NCBI RefSeq assembly: GCF_008274805.1
Contig: NZ_CP022579.1
Coordinates: 2,232,001 to 2,296,000 of the forward strand
Source: Oryzomicrobium terrae
GTDB taxonomy: Bacteria; Pseudomonadota; Gammaproteobacteria; Burkholderiales; Rhodocyclaceae
DNA: 64,000 bases
Direction of reading: 5' to 3'
Shown here: in pieces, positions 63,507 through 64,000 of the stretch
Layout: each line of letters starts with the position of its first letter
How positions within the stretch are numbered: position 1 is the first letter of the stretch
Translations under genes and position numbers: made by a program
The notes under the pieces: generated by a model
Databases searched by the model: none
What the model was told of the DNA's origin: nothing
What the model saw: the letters and a program-made list of their open reading frames with translations, nothing else

Positions 63507-64000
63507 ATGGCGCTGATAGTTCAGAAATATGGCGGCACGTCGGTTGGTACGACGGAACGCATCAGGAACGTGGCCAAGCGGGTGGCCAAGTTCAAAGCCA
63601 TGGGGCACGATCTTGTGATCGTGGTTTCCGCCATGAGCGGCGAAACGAACCGCCTGATCGGCCTGACCAAGGAAATCTCGGCCACCCCCACTCCGCGTGA
63701 GTTGGATGTGGTCATTTCCACTGGCGAACAGGTGACCATCGGCCTGCTGTCCATGGCCCTCGAAGCCGAAGGCATCCCGGCCCGCAGCTATACCGGCGGC
63801 CAAGTACGCATCCTTACCGACAACACCCACACCAAAGCGCGCATCCTCGCCATTGACGAGGAAAACATGCGCCGCGATCTGAACGCCGGCCGCGTGGTCG
63901 TGGTCGCCGGTTTCCAGGGCGTAGACGAAGACGGCAACATCACCACTCTGGGTCGCGGCGGCTCCGATACCACCGGCGTGGCTCTGGCTGCCGCCCTACG
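63507..64000 (+). CDS. lysC: Aspartate kinase LysC (N-terminal part, partial)
   Basis: Starts at the ATG 63507 and runs off the window; 164 codons are seen. The opening [11 protein letters not shown] is the classic aspartokinase motif, and [26 protein letters not shown] is the second signature. It phosphorylates aspartate in the first step to lysine, threonine and methionine. The regulatory ACT region is not included. A short hairpin (CAACC with GGTTG) lies in the leader. Confidence 0.95.
   Translation, partial: MALIVQKYGGTSVGTTERIRNVAKRVAKFKAMGHDLVIVVSAMSGETNRLIGLTKEISATPTPRELDVVISTGEQVTIGLLSMALEAEGIPARSYTGGQVRILTDNTHTKARILAIDEENMRRDLNAGRVVVVAGFQGVDEDGNITTLGRGGSDTTGVALAAAL

Overview
The window is GC-rich and densely coded. 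It reads as a betaproteobacterial chromosome, most likely Rhodocyclales and Azospira-like. The reasons are the small betaproteobacterial families DUF3460 and DUF3567, a PhaB-type reductase very close to the Ralstonia enzyme, a siaABCD operon, many c-di-GMP enzymes and chemoreceptors, and two sigma-54 promoters. The taxon is an inference from gene content. I see no prophage, CRISPR array or intact insertion sequence, but two gene remnants (a GNAT acetyltransferase and ohr) mark small deletions.

Layout. 1-3 kb: end of a glyoxalase-like gene, then an overlapping FAD oxidoreductase and M20 amidohydrolase pair. 3.5-6.2 kb: two consecutive HD-GYP genes. 6.3-8.1 kb: small conserved genes and a DnaQ-like exonuclease on the minus strand. 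8.2-14 kb: a divergent envelope module with a TonB-dependent receptor and a beta-barrel protein on one side, and an Asp-box (sialidase-fold) protein with a Cys cluster plus a periplasmic thioredoxin-like protein on the other; it may handle a metal. 14.1-18 kb: siaABCD. 18-21.5 kb: a flavin reductase and an RND outer-membrane/adaptor pair lacking its pump. 21.6-26.3 kb: a minus-strand operon of FAD oxidoreductase, OsmC-like protein, FIST sensor and diguanylate cyclase, with a clear promoter and helically phased upstream repeats. 26.6-29.2 kb: clpB with a sigma-32 promoter.

29.7-38.5 kb looks like one carbon-use regulon. A sigma-54 promoter precedes a GntP permease and phaB. A sigma-54 activator gene follows. 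A second sigma-54 promoter then drives a periplasmic binding protein, an unusual chemoreceptor and a 3-ketoacid-type CoA-transferase. Both promoters have CGAGACA motifs upstream. 38.7-42.2 kb holds two more chemoreceptors. 42.5-46.3 kb is a large autotransporter with an extended signal peptide and nine passenger repeats. 46.6-47.9 kb is a zinc-ribbon/DUF805/glutaredoxin fusion.

48-54.3 kb (minus strand) holds molybdenum-cofactor genes (mobB, moeA, moaD, moaE), an ATP-grasp-like gene and a DinG-family helicase. 54.7-57.6 kb is a sensor with GGDEF and EAL domains. The last part holds a small Ala/Pro lipoprotein, about 0.8 kb of hairpin-rich non-coding DNA, rlmD, a Bax-inhibitor-1 protein, tRNA-Ser(UGA), queD, a radical SAM gene, a small HTH regulator with a self-overlapping operator, and the start of lysC. 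Second-messenger signalling recurs: SiaD, the FIST-linked cyclase, the GGDEF-EAL protein and the two HD-GYP proteins all make or break c-di-GMP.
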